Source: Bacteroidales bacterium (lineage in GTDB: Bacteria > Bacteroidota > Bacteroidia > Bacteroidales > JAADGE01). From it: a DNA stretch of 51,170 nucleotides. Position numbers and translations under genes: made by a program. Location of the stretch: assembly GCA_021108035.1 (NCBI GenBank), contig JAIORQ010000038.1, forward strand, positions 1 through 51,170. The letters are read 5' to 3'. This document shows, in pieces, positions 16,269-25,190 of this stretch. The notes beneath the pieces were generated by a model. The model did no database searches. It was not told where the DNA came from and was given only the letters and a program-made list of their open reading frames with translations. Every line of letters begins with the position of its first letter. Positions within the stretch are counted from its first letter, which is position 1.

Positions 16269-16300
16269 ATTGCCGATAAACTTTTAATATTTTAAATTTG
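16269..16300 (+). promoter_or_regulatory. Promoter of hypA
   Basis: ATTG (16269-16272), N20, then TAAATTTG (16293-16300) matches the Bacteroidota promoter with one -33 mismatch, leaving a 16-bp gap to the ATG at 16317. Confidence 0.55.
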
Positions 16301-16316
16301 AAAAAAAGATTTAAGC

Positions 16317-16658
16317 ATGCATGAAATGTCAATTGTAGCAAGTATTGTTGATATTGCAGAAAATGAAGCAAAAAAAGCTAATGCTGAAAAAATTACGGAA
16401 ATTGAACTGGATATCGGAACTGTTTCAGGTATTGAGTTGGATGCATTAAACTTTGCATTTGACTGTATAAAACCTAAAACAATGCTGAAAGATGCTGAAA
16501 TAAAAATTAATATTATAAAAGCAAAATCAGTTTGTGAAGATTGCAAACATGAATTTGAAACTGAAAACGTTTATACTCTATGCCCCGAATGTGATTCGTA
16601 TAAAACCAATATTTTACAAGGAAGAGAAATGAAAGTAAAATCAATTTTAGTTGACTAA
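16317..16658 (+). CDS. hypA: Hydrogenase nickel-insertion protein HypA
   Basis: This 113-residue HypA delivers nickel, with HypB, to NiFe-hydrogenase large subunits. The essential N-terminal Met-His-Glu nickel site is present (MHEMSIVASIVDIAE). The zinc site is formed by two cysteine pairs, VCEDCKHEF and LCPECDS. The length equals the family norm. No hydrogenase subunit genes lie within the window, and its partners hypB and hypC-hypD are scattered 5 and 28 kb away. The downstream S9 peptidase gene starts 20 bp after the stop and may be read from the same promoter. Confidence 0.93.
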   Translation: MHEMSIVASIVDIAENEAKKANAEKITEIELDIGTVSGIELDALNFAFDCIKPKTMLKDAEIKINIIKAKSVCEDCKHEFETENVYTLCPECDSYKTNILQGREMKVKSILVD

Positions 16659-16677
16659 ATAACAAATAGACATAACA

Positions 16678-19600
16678 ATGAAAAAACTAACTTTAATACT
16701 AATTCTATTTTTATCTTCTGCATCAGTATATGCACAAAATTATATCACAATACAAGGAAAAATAACAGACCAAAACAAAACCCCCTTGGAATATGCATCA
16801 ATCGGGATTATTGGTACAACAATAGGAACGGTAAGCAATACAGAAGGTGTCTTTATTTTTAAAATACCCAAAAAATATAAAGACAAAACCTTGAAAATTT
16901 CAATGTTGGGCTATGAAAGTTTCAGCATAATTGTTTCAAACATTAAAAGCAATATAATTAATATTCAACTCCCTGAAAAAACTTACAAAATTTCAGAAGT
17001 AGAAGTTAAACCGAAAGATGCAAAAGAAATTGTAAGAAAAGCTATTGAGAAAATTCCGATTAACTATCCTGCCAAAGCTATTAACATGGACGGCTTTTAC
17101 AGAGAAATGACTTTTGAAAACGATACTTGTGTTGAATTAGCTGAAGCTGCTTATGAAACATATTACAGACCTTATACTGATACATATCATTGGAAAGAAG
17201 CAAGAGACAATTATTTTTCAAAAGGTAATTTTAATCGTGATGAATATTTTTTCTTTCTTTTTAATCCCGCATGGGAAATAAATCCGCATGATCGTATTAA
17301 AATTACTGAATCAAGAGCAAGTAATTTACATCATAAACACAGATTTAAAGTAATTCCTTTCGGAGGTCCGTCGGGAATTATCGGATATGACTGGATTAAA
17401 CATAGAGTATCATTTAAAAACGGTGATTTCTTAAAAAAGCATAAATTCAAATTATTGGGCATTAATGAATATGACGGGAAAAGAGTTTATAAAATTTCAG
17501 CTGAACCAAAACTATTTACAAAAACATATCACTACATATTATACATTGATTTTGAAACTCATGCTTTTGCAAAAATAGAGTATTATTTTCCCGGAATTGA
17601 GTTTGAAACAAATTATTATTGGACTCCGGCATTATATAAAAAAAGAAAACGCAAATGCGAAGATACGCGACAACACCTGTATTATAAAGCGGTTACAAAT
17701 TATAAAAAGATTGAAAATAAATGGTATTTGAATTATATAAAACAACAAAGTTCATTTGAATATATTTTCTCAAAACATTATATTTATAAAAAAACACAAG
17801 ATAAAATCAAATATAACTTACAATCTGAACTTCTGATAAATAATATCAAAACAAAAGATGTTAAAAATATTCCTGACAGCACAGTCTTTAAAAATACCTT
17901 TTTTAATGCCTTATATGAATATGATTTAGACTACAATAGATCTTTTTGGGAAAGTTATAATACAATTGCAACAACACACGTACAAGACAGCATAATAAAA
18001 CAATTAGAAAAACATCAATCAATAGAGCAACAATTTTCTGAAAAATTTATAAAAGACGACAGTTTAAAAGCTCCCATTGCAAAAAAAATACCTTTTGTTA
18101 ACTCAAATACAAATATTACAGATAATTATTATTGGATGCAAGATTTAAAAAACCCGGAAGTATTAAAATATGTAGAAAAGGAAAATCATTACACAAAAAA
18201 CTTTATGTTATCCTTAAAAAAAACTAAACGGAATTTGTTTTATGAAATGATAAAGAGGTATGAGAAAAATACTGCCCAAATATTTCGAAAGAAAAAAAAC
18301 GGTGAATACGAATATTACTACAAACAAGAAAAAGGTGCTAATTATCCTAATATTTACAGAAAAAAAATCGGCAAAAATACAGAAGAAGAATTAATATTAG
18401 ATGTGAATAAAAAAGCACAATATCATCCGAGTTATTGGGCGGAAATCACTTCAATCAGTCCCGATAATTCCATATTCGTATATACCGAACCAATAACAGA
18501 CGGGTATGATTCAAGAATAATCTTGAAAAATTTAAACACCGGAAAAAATATTGACTCTCTGTACAAAGCAGGAGATATAATTTGGACAAAAAATAAGGAT
18601 GAATTTCTTTATACAACATGGGACGAAACAAATAGGGTTGACAAACTTTTTAAACACAAGATAGGCTCAGAACAAATAAACGATGAACTAATTTATTACG
18701 AAAAAAATAAGTTAAATAATATTAGTCTTTCACTTCACGATAAAAAGTATTTGCTTTTAGAATCATCAAATGATTTCTATTATAATGATGTTTATTTAAT
18801 CAAACTTTCCGGTAAAGAAATTAAACTCAATAAAGTTGCGGATTACAAAGATGGCTTTTCCCATTTTATAAAAATTAAATCAGATACATTATACAGCCTG
18901 ACAAACGAACCGGGTGGCAAAACCGTTTTGTATTATTCTGATATAACAAATTCGGAACAAAAGAATTGGGAAAAAATAATACAGAATACCGACAATGCTT
19001 TTTTCGCAGATTACATGATTTTCAAAAAATATATAATCCTTATTGAAAAAGAAAATATGCAATCTCGTTTTAGGATAATTGATAAAAAAGGAAAAACAAT
19101 TAAGATTTTAGAATTTATTGAAGAAGAAACATATTCCGTTGGCTTCAAATATAAAGAGGATTTACCTGAAAACACCTTCAGATTTTATTACACATCACTT
19201 GCAACACCCAAAAAAATTTATGAATATGATATTGAAAAGGATGTAAAAATATTTATAAATCAGGAAGAAATTAAAGGATACATCGCCAAAAACTATACAA
19301 CTAAATTGCTTTGGGCAAATTCAAAAGACGGCGTAAAAGTACCTTTATCAATAGTTTATAATAAAAAAAGAGTAAAACGTAACGGCAAAGCACCGGTTTT
19401 ATTAACTGCTTACGGAAGTTACGGAGGCAGTCAATATCCGACTTTTTCACTGATAAGATTATCATTGCTCGACAGAGGTTTTATATATGCAATTGCACAT
19501 GTAAGAGGCGGTAGTGAACTCGGCAAAAAATGGCACGAAGATGCCATGCAACTTAAGAAGAAAAATACATTTTACGACTTCATAGCTTGTGCCGAACATC

Positions 19601-20100
19601 TTATTAAAGAAAAATATACATCAAAAGGAAATATCGTTGCACAAGGAGGAAGTGCCGGCGGCTTAACAATGGGGGTTGCTGCAAATTGGAAACCCGAATT
19701 GTTCAATACAATAATTCTAAATGCTCCCTATATTGATATCTTAAATACTTTAACAGATACAACAGCAAAATTTAACAGCGTTGAAAAAGGACAACTCGGA
19801 GACCCGGAAAAAAAGGAAGCATTTAAATATATAAAATCATATTCACCTTACGGCAACATCGCTGCACAAAATTACCCGAATATGCTTTTCACAGCCGGGC
19901 TTAATGATACAAGAGTTGCATATTGGCATGCTGTTAAATCAGTTGCAAAATTACGTGCTTTGAAAACAAACAATAACACATTACTGTTAAAAACAGATTT
20001 ATACGCAGGTCATAACAGTTATTCAGGAAAGTATAATTTCATTAATTTTGATGCTTTTATTTATGCTTTTATTTTGAATAATATGGGTATAAAATATTAA
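16678..20100 (+). CDS. Carboxypeptidase-regulatory/S9 oligopeptidase fusion, copy 1
   Basis: A 1140-residue exported protein. After a signal peptide ending VYAQ comes a CarboxypepD_reg-like beta domain (about 24-110, with GKITDQNKTPLEYASIGI). Next is a region of about 340 residues typical of a separate Bacteroidota outer-membrane-associated family (MDGFYREMTFEND, then FWESYN...IIKQLEKHQSIEQQF). From about residue 465 a full S9A prolyl oligopeptidase/oligopeptidase B unit follows (NYYWMQDLKNPEVLKYVEKE), with Ser992 in GGSAGG, the Asp in GLNDTRV and the His in AGHNSY. Catalysis thus looks intact. The paralogue at 27494-30916 has the same layout and length. Confidence 0.85.
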   Translation: MKKLTLILILFLSSASVYAQNYITIQGKITDQNKTPLEYASIGIIGTTIGTVSNTEGVFIFKIPKKYKDKTLKISMLGYESFSIIVSNIKSNIINIQLPEKTYKISEVEVKPKDAKEIVRKAIEKIPINYPAKAINMDGFYREMTFENDTCVELAEAAYETYYRPYTDTYHWKEARDNYFSKGNFNRDEYFFFLFNPAWEINPHDRIKITESRASNLHHKHRFKVIPFGGPSGIIGYDWIKHRVSFKNGDFLKKHKFKLLGINEYDGKRVYKISAEPKLFTKTYHYILYIDFETHAFAKIEYYFPGIEFETNYYWTPALYKKRKRKCEDTRQHLYYKAVTNYKKIENKWYLNYIKQQSSFEYIFSKHYIYKKTQDKIKYNLQSELLINNIKTKDVKNIPDSTVFKNTFFNALYEYDLDYNRSFWESYNTIATTHVQDSIIKQLEKHQSIEQQFSEKFIKDDSLKAPIAKKIPFVNSNTNITDNYYWMQDLKNPEVLKYVEKENHYTKNFMLSLKKTKRNLFYEMIKRYEKNTAQIFRKKKNGEYEYYYKQEKGANYPNIYRKKIGKNTEEELILDVNKKAQYHPSYWAEITSISPDNSIFVYTEPITDGYDSRIILKNLNTGKNIDSLYKAGDIIWTKNKDEFLYTTWDETNRVDKLFKHKIGSEQINDELIYYEKNKLNNISLSLHDKKYLLLESSNDFYYNDVYLIKLSGKEIKLNKVADYKDGFSHFIKIKSDTLYSLTNEPGGKTVLYYSDITNSEQKNWEKIIQNTDNAFFADYMIFKKYIILIEKENMQSRFRIIDKKGKTIKILEFIEEETYSVGFKYKEDLPENTFRFYYTSLATPKKIYEYDIEKDVKIFINQEEIKGYIAKNYTTKLLWANSKDGVKVPLSIVYNKKRVKRNGKAPVLLTAYGSYGGSQYPTFSLIRLSLLDRGFIYAIAHVRGGSELGKKWHEDAMQLKKKNTFYDFIACAEHLIKEKYTSKGNIVAQGGSAGGLTMGVAANWKPELFNTIILNAPYIDILNTLTDTTAKFNSVEKGQLGDPEKKEAFKYIKSYSPYGNIAAQNYPNMLFTAGLNDTRVAYWHAVKSVAKLRALKTNNNTLLLKTDLYAGHNSYSGKYNFINFDAFIYAFILNNMGIKY

Positions 20101-20144
20101 TATTGTATGTAGTGTAATATCAAATCTAATTTGTCGCACCCAAC

Positions 20145-20173
20145 CCGTCTGACCGCTTGGAGCGGTCGGACGG
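20145..20173. repeat. GC-rich hairpin downstream of the S9 gene
   Basis: CCGTC-T-GACCGCT, loop TGG, AGCGGTC-G-GACGG forms a 12-bp stem with one symmetric mismatch. It is far more GC-rich than its surroundings and no T-run follows, so a REP-like element is as likely as a terminator. The rest of the 20101-20315 spacer shows only a possible TAACTTTG -7 box at 20276-20283. Confidence 0.65.
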
Positions 20174-20315
20174 ATTGCGATACTTTACGTCAGAATACAC
20201 TTGACTTAACAGTAGTTTTAAAGAAATATAATAACAAATAATAAATTCGTTATCTCTAAAGTTTCAAATAAAAGCTAACTTTGTCAGATATTTTGAGTTT
20301 TTTAATTACCATAAC

Positions 20316-20331
20316 ACATTTGTTACAGCCA
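20316..20331. repeat. Left arm of a perfect 16-bp inverted repeat
   Basis: ACATTTGTTACAGCCA is the exact reverse complement of 21216-21231. It ends 16 bp before the ATG of the enclosed gene. Confidence 0.9.
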
Positions 20332-20347
20332 ATAAAAACAAAAGATT

Positions 20348-21214
20348 ATGAATGTTGAAATAAAAAATGCAGAATTAAAGCCTTTAATCGCAAATCTTTT
20401 AAGAGCTAATATCGGGGACTATTTAAAAACAACTGAATATGATTATCTTGCTTTGGAAAATAATTTTGACCAAATATGGGAAGCTGCAAAAAAGGAAATC
20501 AGAAACCGAAGTAATGTTGTTGTTCTTGGTTTTGACCCTTCGGGGAAATATGAGGATGCGATACAATTAATACTTGACACTTTATGGAAAAAGAATGAAT
20601 TCTTCGATTTTTTAGAAATAACTTTAAAAGACTTCATCCGTTGGGACAAAGGTAAAACTGATTTTTCAAAAATTTATGAAAATTTAGAACAACTAAATAT
20701 GCCTAAATTTCAAATAGCAAATTTAAAAACGGCTACAAAAATAAAAATCACTTCAACAAAAACACCAGAAAAACACCCAGAGTTTACACAAACAGAAGTT
20801 AAACAAGACAATAAGTTATGTTTTGTTATTATGCCCTTTAATGATAAATTAACTCCAATTTATAAAAGTATAATTAAACCTGTAATAAAAGACCTAAAAT
20901 TAAAGAGTATAAGAGCTGATGAAATATTTACGTCAAAACCAATAATTGATGACATTTGGACAAATATTAAAAAATCAAAATTCTTAATTGCTGACTTAAC
21001 AGACAGAAATGCCAATGTATTTTATGAACTTGGTTTAGCACATGCTTTAAATAAAGATGTAATCTTACTTACACAAGATATTGACGACGTACCGTTTGAC
21101 CTTCGACATTATAGAATAATAGTTTATAAAGATAGTATCTCTGGTGCAGATGAATTAAAAAGCACTTTAAAAGGGTTTATTGACGAGCAGATAAATGGAA
21201 AGGAAAAAGAGTAA
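20348..21214 (+). CDS. NDT/TIR-like effector protein with N-terminal adaptor domain
   Basis: A 288-residue cytoplasmic protein. Residues about 155-260 form a Rossmann-like domain of the nucleoside 2-deoxyribosyltransferase/TIR-like type: LCFVIMPFNDKLTPIY, SKFLIADLTDRNANVFYELG with a candidate catalytic Glu, then LAHALNKDVILLTQDIDDVP and FDLRHYRIIVY. The first 120 residues are helical (NFDQIWEAAKKEIRNRS; DAIQLILDTLWKKNEFFDF), resembling effector-associated adaptor domains, though I cannot name one. Related C-terminal domains occur in bacterial immunity genes, so a NAD- or nucleotide-cleaving defence role is an inference. The gene is enclosed by a perfect 16-bp inverted repeat and interrupts the hyp/S9 neighbourhood. 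Confidence 0.75.
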   Translation: MNVEIKNAELKPLIANLLRANIGDYLKTTEYDYLALENNFDQIWEAAKKEIRNRSNVVVLGFDPSGKYEDAIQLILDTLWKKNEFFDFLEITLKDFIRWDKGKTDFSKIYENLEQLNMPKFQIANLKTATKIKITSTKTPEKHPEFTQTEVKQDNKLCFVIMPFNDKLTPIYKSIIKPVIKDLKLKSIRADEIFTSKPIIDDIWTNIKKSKFLIADLTDRNANVFYELGLAHALNKDVILLTQDIDDVPFDLRHYRIIVYKDSISGADELKSTLKGFIDEQINGKEKE

Positions 21215-21215
21215 C

Positions 21216-21231
21216 TGGCTGTAACAAATGT
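21216..21231. repeat. Right arm of the perfect 16-bp inverted repeat
   Basis: TGGCTGTAACAAATGT starts one base after the stop codon of the enclosed gene and mirrors 20316-20331 without mismatch. Confidence 0.9.
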
Positions 21232-21288
21232 ATAAAAAAAATAAGGACAAATTACAAAACTGATAAGTAGCAACAAGTAATAAGCACC

Positions 21289-21314
21289 GCAAAATCTTTT
21301 GCGATTTTGCTTTT
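21289..21314 (+). terminator. Possible terminator after the inverted-repeat cassette
   Basis: GCAAAATC and GATTTTGC (21289-21310) form an 8-bp stem around TTTTGC, followed by TTTT. The stem is AT-rich, so strength is uncertain. Confidence 0.5.
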
Positions 21315-21448
21315 GTAAATAATTTAAGAGGTCAAAAACCCAAAAATTTTGCTACTTTTATAACTTGAAATGTAAAGGTGTTTTATCCCTTACTATTCTT
21401 ATACCCACGTTACATTCAAAACATTAATCAATATAAAATAATAAAGCT

Positions 21449-22246
21449 ATGTGTTTAACCTGCGGTTGCGGCAGCAACGAAAACGAAATAAAAATGACAG
21501 TATTCGGTGAAAAAATCGAAACCAAAGCACATGATCATCATCATGAAGACGATCATCACCACCACCGGCATCATGACCATGACCATTCACATCATGTTAA
21601 CCTTGAAGTAGATATTCTTAATCAGAATAATTTATTAGCTGAAAGAAACAGAGGTTACTTTGAAGCCAAAAATATCTTTACGATTAACATGATGAGTTCT
21701 CCCGGTTCAGGTAAAACAACTTTATTAGAAAGAACTATCAAAGACATCAAAGATAAAGTAAAGTTATACATCATAGAAGGAGATCAGCAAACCATGAATG
21801 ATGCTGAGCGTATTGATAAAGCAGGTGCTCCGGTAATACAAGTAAATACCGGAAACGGCTGCCATTTAGATGCAGATATGATTAATAAGGCCGTGAAGAA
21901 ACTCAAAATTGAGGATAACTCTCTTGTATTTATTGAGAATGTCGGAAACTTGGTATGTCCTTCATTATTTGATTTGGGAGAAGCCAAACGTGTTATAATC
22001 ATGAGCGTTACCGAAGGTGAGGATAAACCGATAAAATATCCTACAATGTTTGAAAATGCAGACATCTGCATCATCAATAAGATCGACCTCCTGCCCTATT
22101 TGACCTTTGATGTTGAAGCAGCAAAAAATTATGCACTTCAAGTAAATCATCATTTAGAATTTATTGAATTATCAGCAACAACCGGTGAGGGAATGGAAAA
22201 ATGGTATGAAACATTGATGAAAATGAAAGAACGCCTAATTACGTAA
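21449..22246 (+). CDS. hypB: Hydrogenase nickel incorporation GTPase HypB
   Basis: This 265-residue GTPase loads nickel into NiFe hydrogenase. It has the N-terminal CxxCxC nickel site (MCLTCGCGSNEN) and a His-rich metal store (HDHHHEDDHHHHRHHDHDHS, residues about 28-50), which typifies HypB proteins able to hold several nickel ions. The G domain contains the P-loop MMSSPGSGKTTLLE, IEGDQQTMNDAERI, the Cys-His metal site GNGCHLDA, ENVGNLVCPSLFDLGE and the NKID specificity motif. Length and motifs are complete. It stands alone, 4.8 kb from hypA, with an NDT/TIR-like cassette and a large peptidase gene between. Confidence 0.95.
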   Translation: MCLTCGCGSNENEIKMTVFGEKIETKAHDHHHEDDHHHHRHHDHDHSHHVNLEVDILNQNNLLAERNRGYFEAKNIFTINMMSSPGSGKTTLLERTIKDIKDKVKLYIIEGDQQTMNDAERIDKAGAPVIQVNTGNGCHLDADMINKAVKKLKIEDNSLVFIENVGNLVCPSLFDLGEAKRVIIMSVTEGEDKPIKYPTMFENADICIINKIDLLPYLTFDVEAAKNYALQVNHHLEFIELSATTGEGMEKWYETLMKMKERLIT

Positions 22247-22269
22247 ATATCTTTTAAAAACTAAAAAAA

Positions 22270-24351
22270 ATGAAATTCAGACTATTATCTTCTTTTTTCC
22301 TATTTTTTATTTGTTTCAATCTTTCGGCACAAGGAAACTGGGAAGTATTAACACCAACACCAACACATAAAGATCTTTTTGACACTCATTTTGTTACTCA
22401 AAATAAAGGTTGGGCAATAGGTGGTGGTACAATCCTTCATACTGTTGACGGAGGAGAAAACTGGGAAACTCAATATGAAAATGATGAAGATGAAATTGGA
22501 TTAAACGATATGTTCTTTATTAGTGAAAATGAAGGTTGGGCAGTAGGAAGTGAATTTATTTTACATACCGAAGACGGCGGCAACAGTTGGGAAGTTAAAA
22601 CAGTAACCTATTGGATAAATTTAAGAAGTGTCCATTTTATAAACCATGACATCGGATGGATAGTTGGGTCATACAACAGAATATATAAAACTATAAACGG
22701 AGGAGAAAATTGGATGCTTGTTGAATCCGGAGGCTATGAAGGCCCTGCTCTTGAAGATGTATATTTTACGGATGCTTTGCATGGTGTGGTTGTCGGAAGG
22801 CAGGAAATCACTGCTTATAATCAAGCCTTTACAGCTGTAACAGAAGATGGTGGTGAAACTTGGACAGAAACGACTCCGAGCGGATTTGAAAACTTAACAA
22901 TAATCCAATTTGTTTCAGATGATATTGCTTTTGCTTCGGGACAAGATGGGAAATTATTGAAAACAAATGACGGAGGATATACTTGGGAAGTTATATCCAA
23001 CTTTACTTCTTCAACTGATGATATATATTTTGTAGATGAAAACCTAGGTTATTTATTCGATTGTTGTGATATATATAAAACAAATGACGGAGGTGAAAAT
23101 TGGAAAATATTATATTCGGGAAACCCTTTTCTTGATTTTAATGCCTTTACTTTTATTGACACGATAGCATATGCAGTCGGTTTTCACGGAGACATTTTTA
23201 AAAGTTCATATCCGTATGAAGAATGGGAGGACCTTACTAGTTTGCCTATTGGTCATTTTTATGACATTCGTTTTATTAATACATTAAACGGAAGAGCTAT
23301 AGCAAATAAATCAAATAGAGCCGAAATTTGTATAACTGATGATGGGGGAAGATCTTGGGAATTTGTTGACATGGCTACAACTGATAATATTTGGGATATA
23401 AGCACGCCTTCATTAGATTTTATATATGCTATCGGTAATTCTTCTTATCTGTATAAAAGCACTGATGCCGGAAAAAATTGGGAACATATTTATCTTGACT
23501 TGCATGAAGGTTTTAATACAGTGGAATTTTATAATGAGCAAATCGGATTTATCGGATATTCAGAAGGGATAATCTTAAAAACGAATGACGGAGGAACTTC
23601 CTGGGAAGATATTACACTTAACAGCAACGGCATATTCTATGATATTCAATGGATAAACGAAAATAATATTTGGGCTGCTGATAAAAACGGATATATATTC
23701 CATTCAACAGACGGAGGTATAACTTGGACAGAATTATCTTTTGACGGTACAATTAATAAATTATACTTTTTTAATGAACAAAAAGGATATATTTTTTGTA
23801 GTACAACATATATAGGGTCTTTATATATGACAGAAGATGGGGGAAATTCATGGGAAATGGTATATAATTATTATCCGTCAAATAGAGTAAAGATTGCTTT
23901 TAGCAGCGAAAATGAAGGATGGATTTTAACAGGCTCTACATTACATTATTCATCTGACGAAGGTATTACTTGGGAGTTAATATCACATTCTTTTCATTGG
24001 TTAAATGATCTTATTTTTATTGAGGAAAATACAGGATGGATGTGTGGTGCAAACAGCTTAATCGTAAAATACAGCAACACTTCAAACCTACTTAAAAAAC
24101 TAACAAACAGTAATTTAAATGCATTTCCAAATCCCACAAAAGATATTATAACAATCTCATTGCCTGAATTAACAAAAGAAAAAACAAGTTTGCAAATATA
24201 TAATATATTAGGAAAACTCATTAAAACTATTCCAATTAAAAAAAACATAACTGAAATAACGATTAATATGGCTTCATTGCCTAAAGGGGTGTATCTATTT
24301 GAAATATCCACAGACAAATATAAAGAAACCACAAAAATAATAAAGAAGTAA
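22270..24351 (+). CDS. BNR/YCF48-repeat surface protein with T9SS sorting domain
   Basis: A 693-residue exported protein: signal peptide (FLFFICFNLSAQ), then about twelve beta-propeller repeats of the YCF48/BNR type, recognised by the recurring DGGENWE, DGGNSWE and DGGTSWE words about 45 residues apart, each followed by a G-W/F-A-V/I-G phrase (NKGWAIGGG, NEGWAVGSE). The last 80 residues are a type A T9SS C-terminal sorting domain (NAFPNPTKDIITISL, IYNILGKLIKTI, LPKGVYLFEIST), so the protein is exported across the outer membrane and anchored or released. Ligand and role are unknown. It follows hypB by 23 bp but is functionally unrelated. Confidence 0.87.
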   Translation: MKFRLLSSFFLFFICFNLSAQGNWEVLTPTPTHKDLFDTHFVTQNKGWAIGGGTILHTVDGGENWETQYENDEDEIGLNDMFFISENEGWAVGSEFILHTEDGGNSWEVKTVTYWINLRSVHFINHDIGWIVGSYNRIYKTINGGENWMLVESGGYEGPALEDVYFTDALHGVVVGRQEITAYNQAFTAVTEDGGETWTETTPSGFENLTIIQFVSDDIAFASGQDGKLLKTNDGGYTWEVISNFTSSTDDIYFVDENLGYLFDCCDIYKTNDGGENWKILYSGNPFLDFNAFTFIDTIAYAVGFHGDIFKSSYPYEEWEDLTSLPIGHFYDIRFINTLNGRAIANKSNRAEICITDDGGRSWEFVDMATTDNIWDISTPSLDFIYAIGNSSYLYKSTDAGKNWEHIYLDLHEGFNTVEFYNEQIGFIGYSEGIILKTNDGGTSWEDITLNSNGIFYDIQWINENNIWAADKNGYIFHSTDGGITWTELSFDGTINKLYFFNEQKGYIFCSTTYIGSLYMTEDGGNSWEMVYNYYPSNRVKIAFSSENEGWILTGSTLHYSSDEGITWELISHSFHWLNDLIFIEENTGWMCGANSLIVKYSNTSNLLKKLTNSNLNAFPNPTKDIITISLPELTKEKTSLQIYNILGKLIKTIPIKKNITEITINMASLPKGVYLFEISTDKYKETTKIIKK

Positions 24352-24417
24352 TTTATTAAAGGATATGATAAACTTGAAAAAAATAATTAATCAATAAATA
24401 ATTTTGCTGAATTGTTA

Positions 24418-25068
24418 ATGAAAATCATTAAAAACTTACCGTTTATTTTCTCCGTAACAATAATAAGTATTCTTTTAATAATTATTGTTTCAGAAAATAT
24501 CATTAAAGCAAATAAAGATTATTGCTATGATGATATTGATGATATACCCGGCAACAAAGTCGGCTTGGTATTAGGTACAAGCAAATTCATCGGCAAAAAT
24601 TGGTTGAACTACTATTATCAATACAGAATTGAAGCTGCTGTTGACTTGTATAAAAGCGGTAAGATAAAATTTGTATTAGTAAGCGGAGATAATTCTCAAC
24701 ATTCTTACAACGAACCAAAAACTATAAAAAATGATCTGATAAAAAGGGGAATTCCCGCAAAAAAAATCTATTTGGACTATGCCGGATTCCGAACCTTTGA
24801 TTCTGTAATCAGAAGTAAGAAAATCTTCGGACAAGAAAAGATCACAATCATCTCACAACGATTTCATAACGAAAGAGCTGTTTTTATAGCAAAACATAAC
24901 GGCATTGAAGCTGTGGGGTATAATGCAAAACCTGTAACAGGAAAAAACGGTATTAAAACTCGCATACGAGAACGTTTTGCACGAGTAAAGGCCATATTGG
25001 ATATTTACATCCTACGAACCAAGCCAAAATTTTTGGGTAATGAAATTGAAATAAATCAGGAAAACTAA
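24418..25068 (+). CDS. SanA/YdcF-like DUF218 membrane protein
   Basis: A 216-residue protein with one N-terminal transmembrane helix (about residues 7-27) and a periplasmic DUF218 domain: NKVGLVLGTSKFIGKNW (the VLG motif), RIEAAVDLYKSGKIKFVLVS, then GDNSQHSYNEPKTIKNDLIK and AGFRTFDSVIRSKKIF with the conserved FRTFDS, and TIISQRFHNERAVFIA. SanA homologues influence envelope barrier function and vancomycin sensitivity in enterobacteria; the biochemical activity is not settled. I use the ATG at 24418 instead of the TTG at 24412. The gene lies 66 bp after the T9SS protein and ends before a 13-bp inverted repeat. Confidence 0.85.
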   Translation: MKIIKNLPFIFSVTIISILLIIIVSENIIKANKDYCYDDIDDIPGNKVGLVLGTSKFIGKNWLNYYYQYRIEAAVDLYKSGKIKFVLVSGDNSQHSYNEPKTIKNDLIKRGIPAKKIYLDYAGFRTFDSVIRSKKIFGQEKITIISQRFHNERAVFIAKHNGIEAVGYNAKPVTGKNGIKTRIRERFARVKAILDIYILRTKPKFLGNEIEINQEN

Positions 25069-25117
25069 TAAAGATAGTTTAAAAATTTTCAATTTGAATG
25101 TTTTTGTTAAGTCCTTA

Positions 25118-25167
25118 AATCCGCAAGTCTTTTTAAAGTTACTAATTTACGGCGAGACTTGCGGATT
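25118..25167. repeat. 13-bp perfect inverted repeat between convergent genes
   Basis: AATCCGCAAGTCT (25118-25130) and AGACTTGCGGATT (25155-25167) flank a 24-bp spacer between the converging sanA-like and S74 genes. The first arm is followed by TTTTTAAA. It could stop transcription from either side. Confidence 0.7.
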
Positions 25168-25190
25168 CAAGATAAATAATGATCTTTATT

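Noticed and set aside
20316-21231. Integron cassette with attC site
   Set aside because: The inverted arms do not match the GTTRRRY/RYYYAAC core of attC, flank both sides of the gene and no integrase is present.
23994-24332. Minus-strand open frame within the T9SS protein gene
   Set aside because: It is a shadow of the coding strand, with no start signal and no recognisable product.
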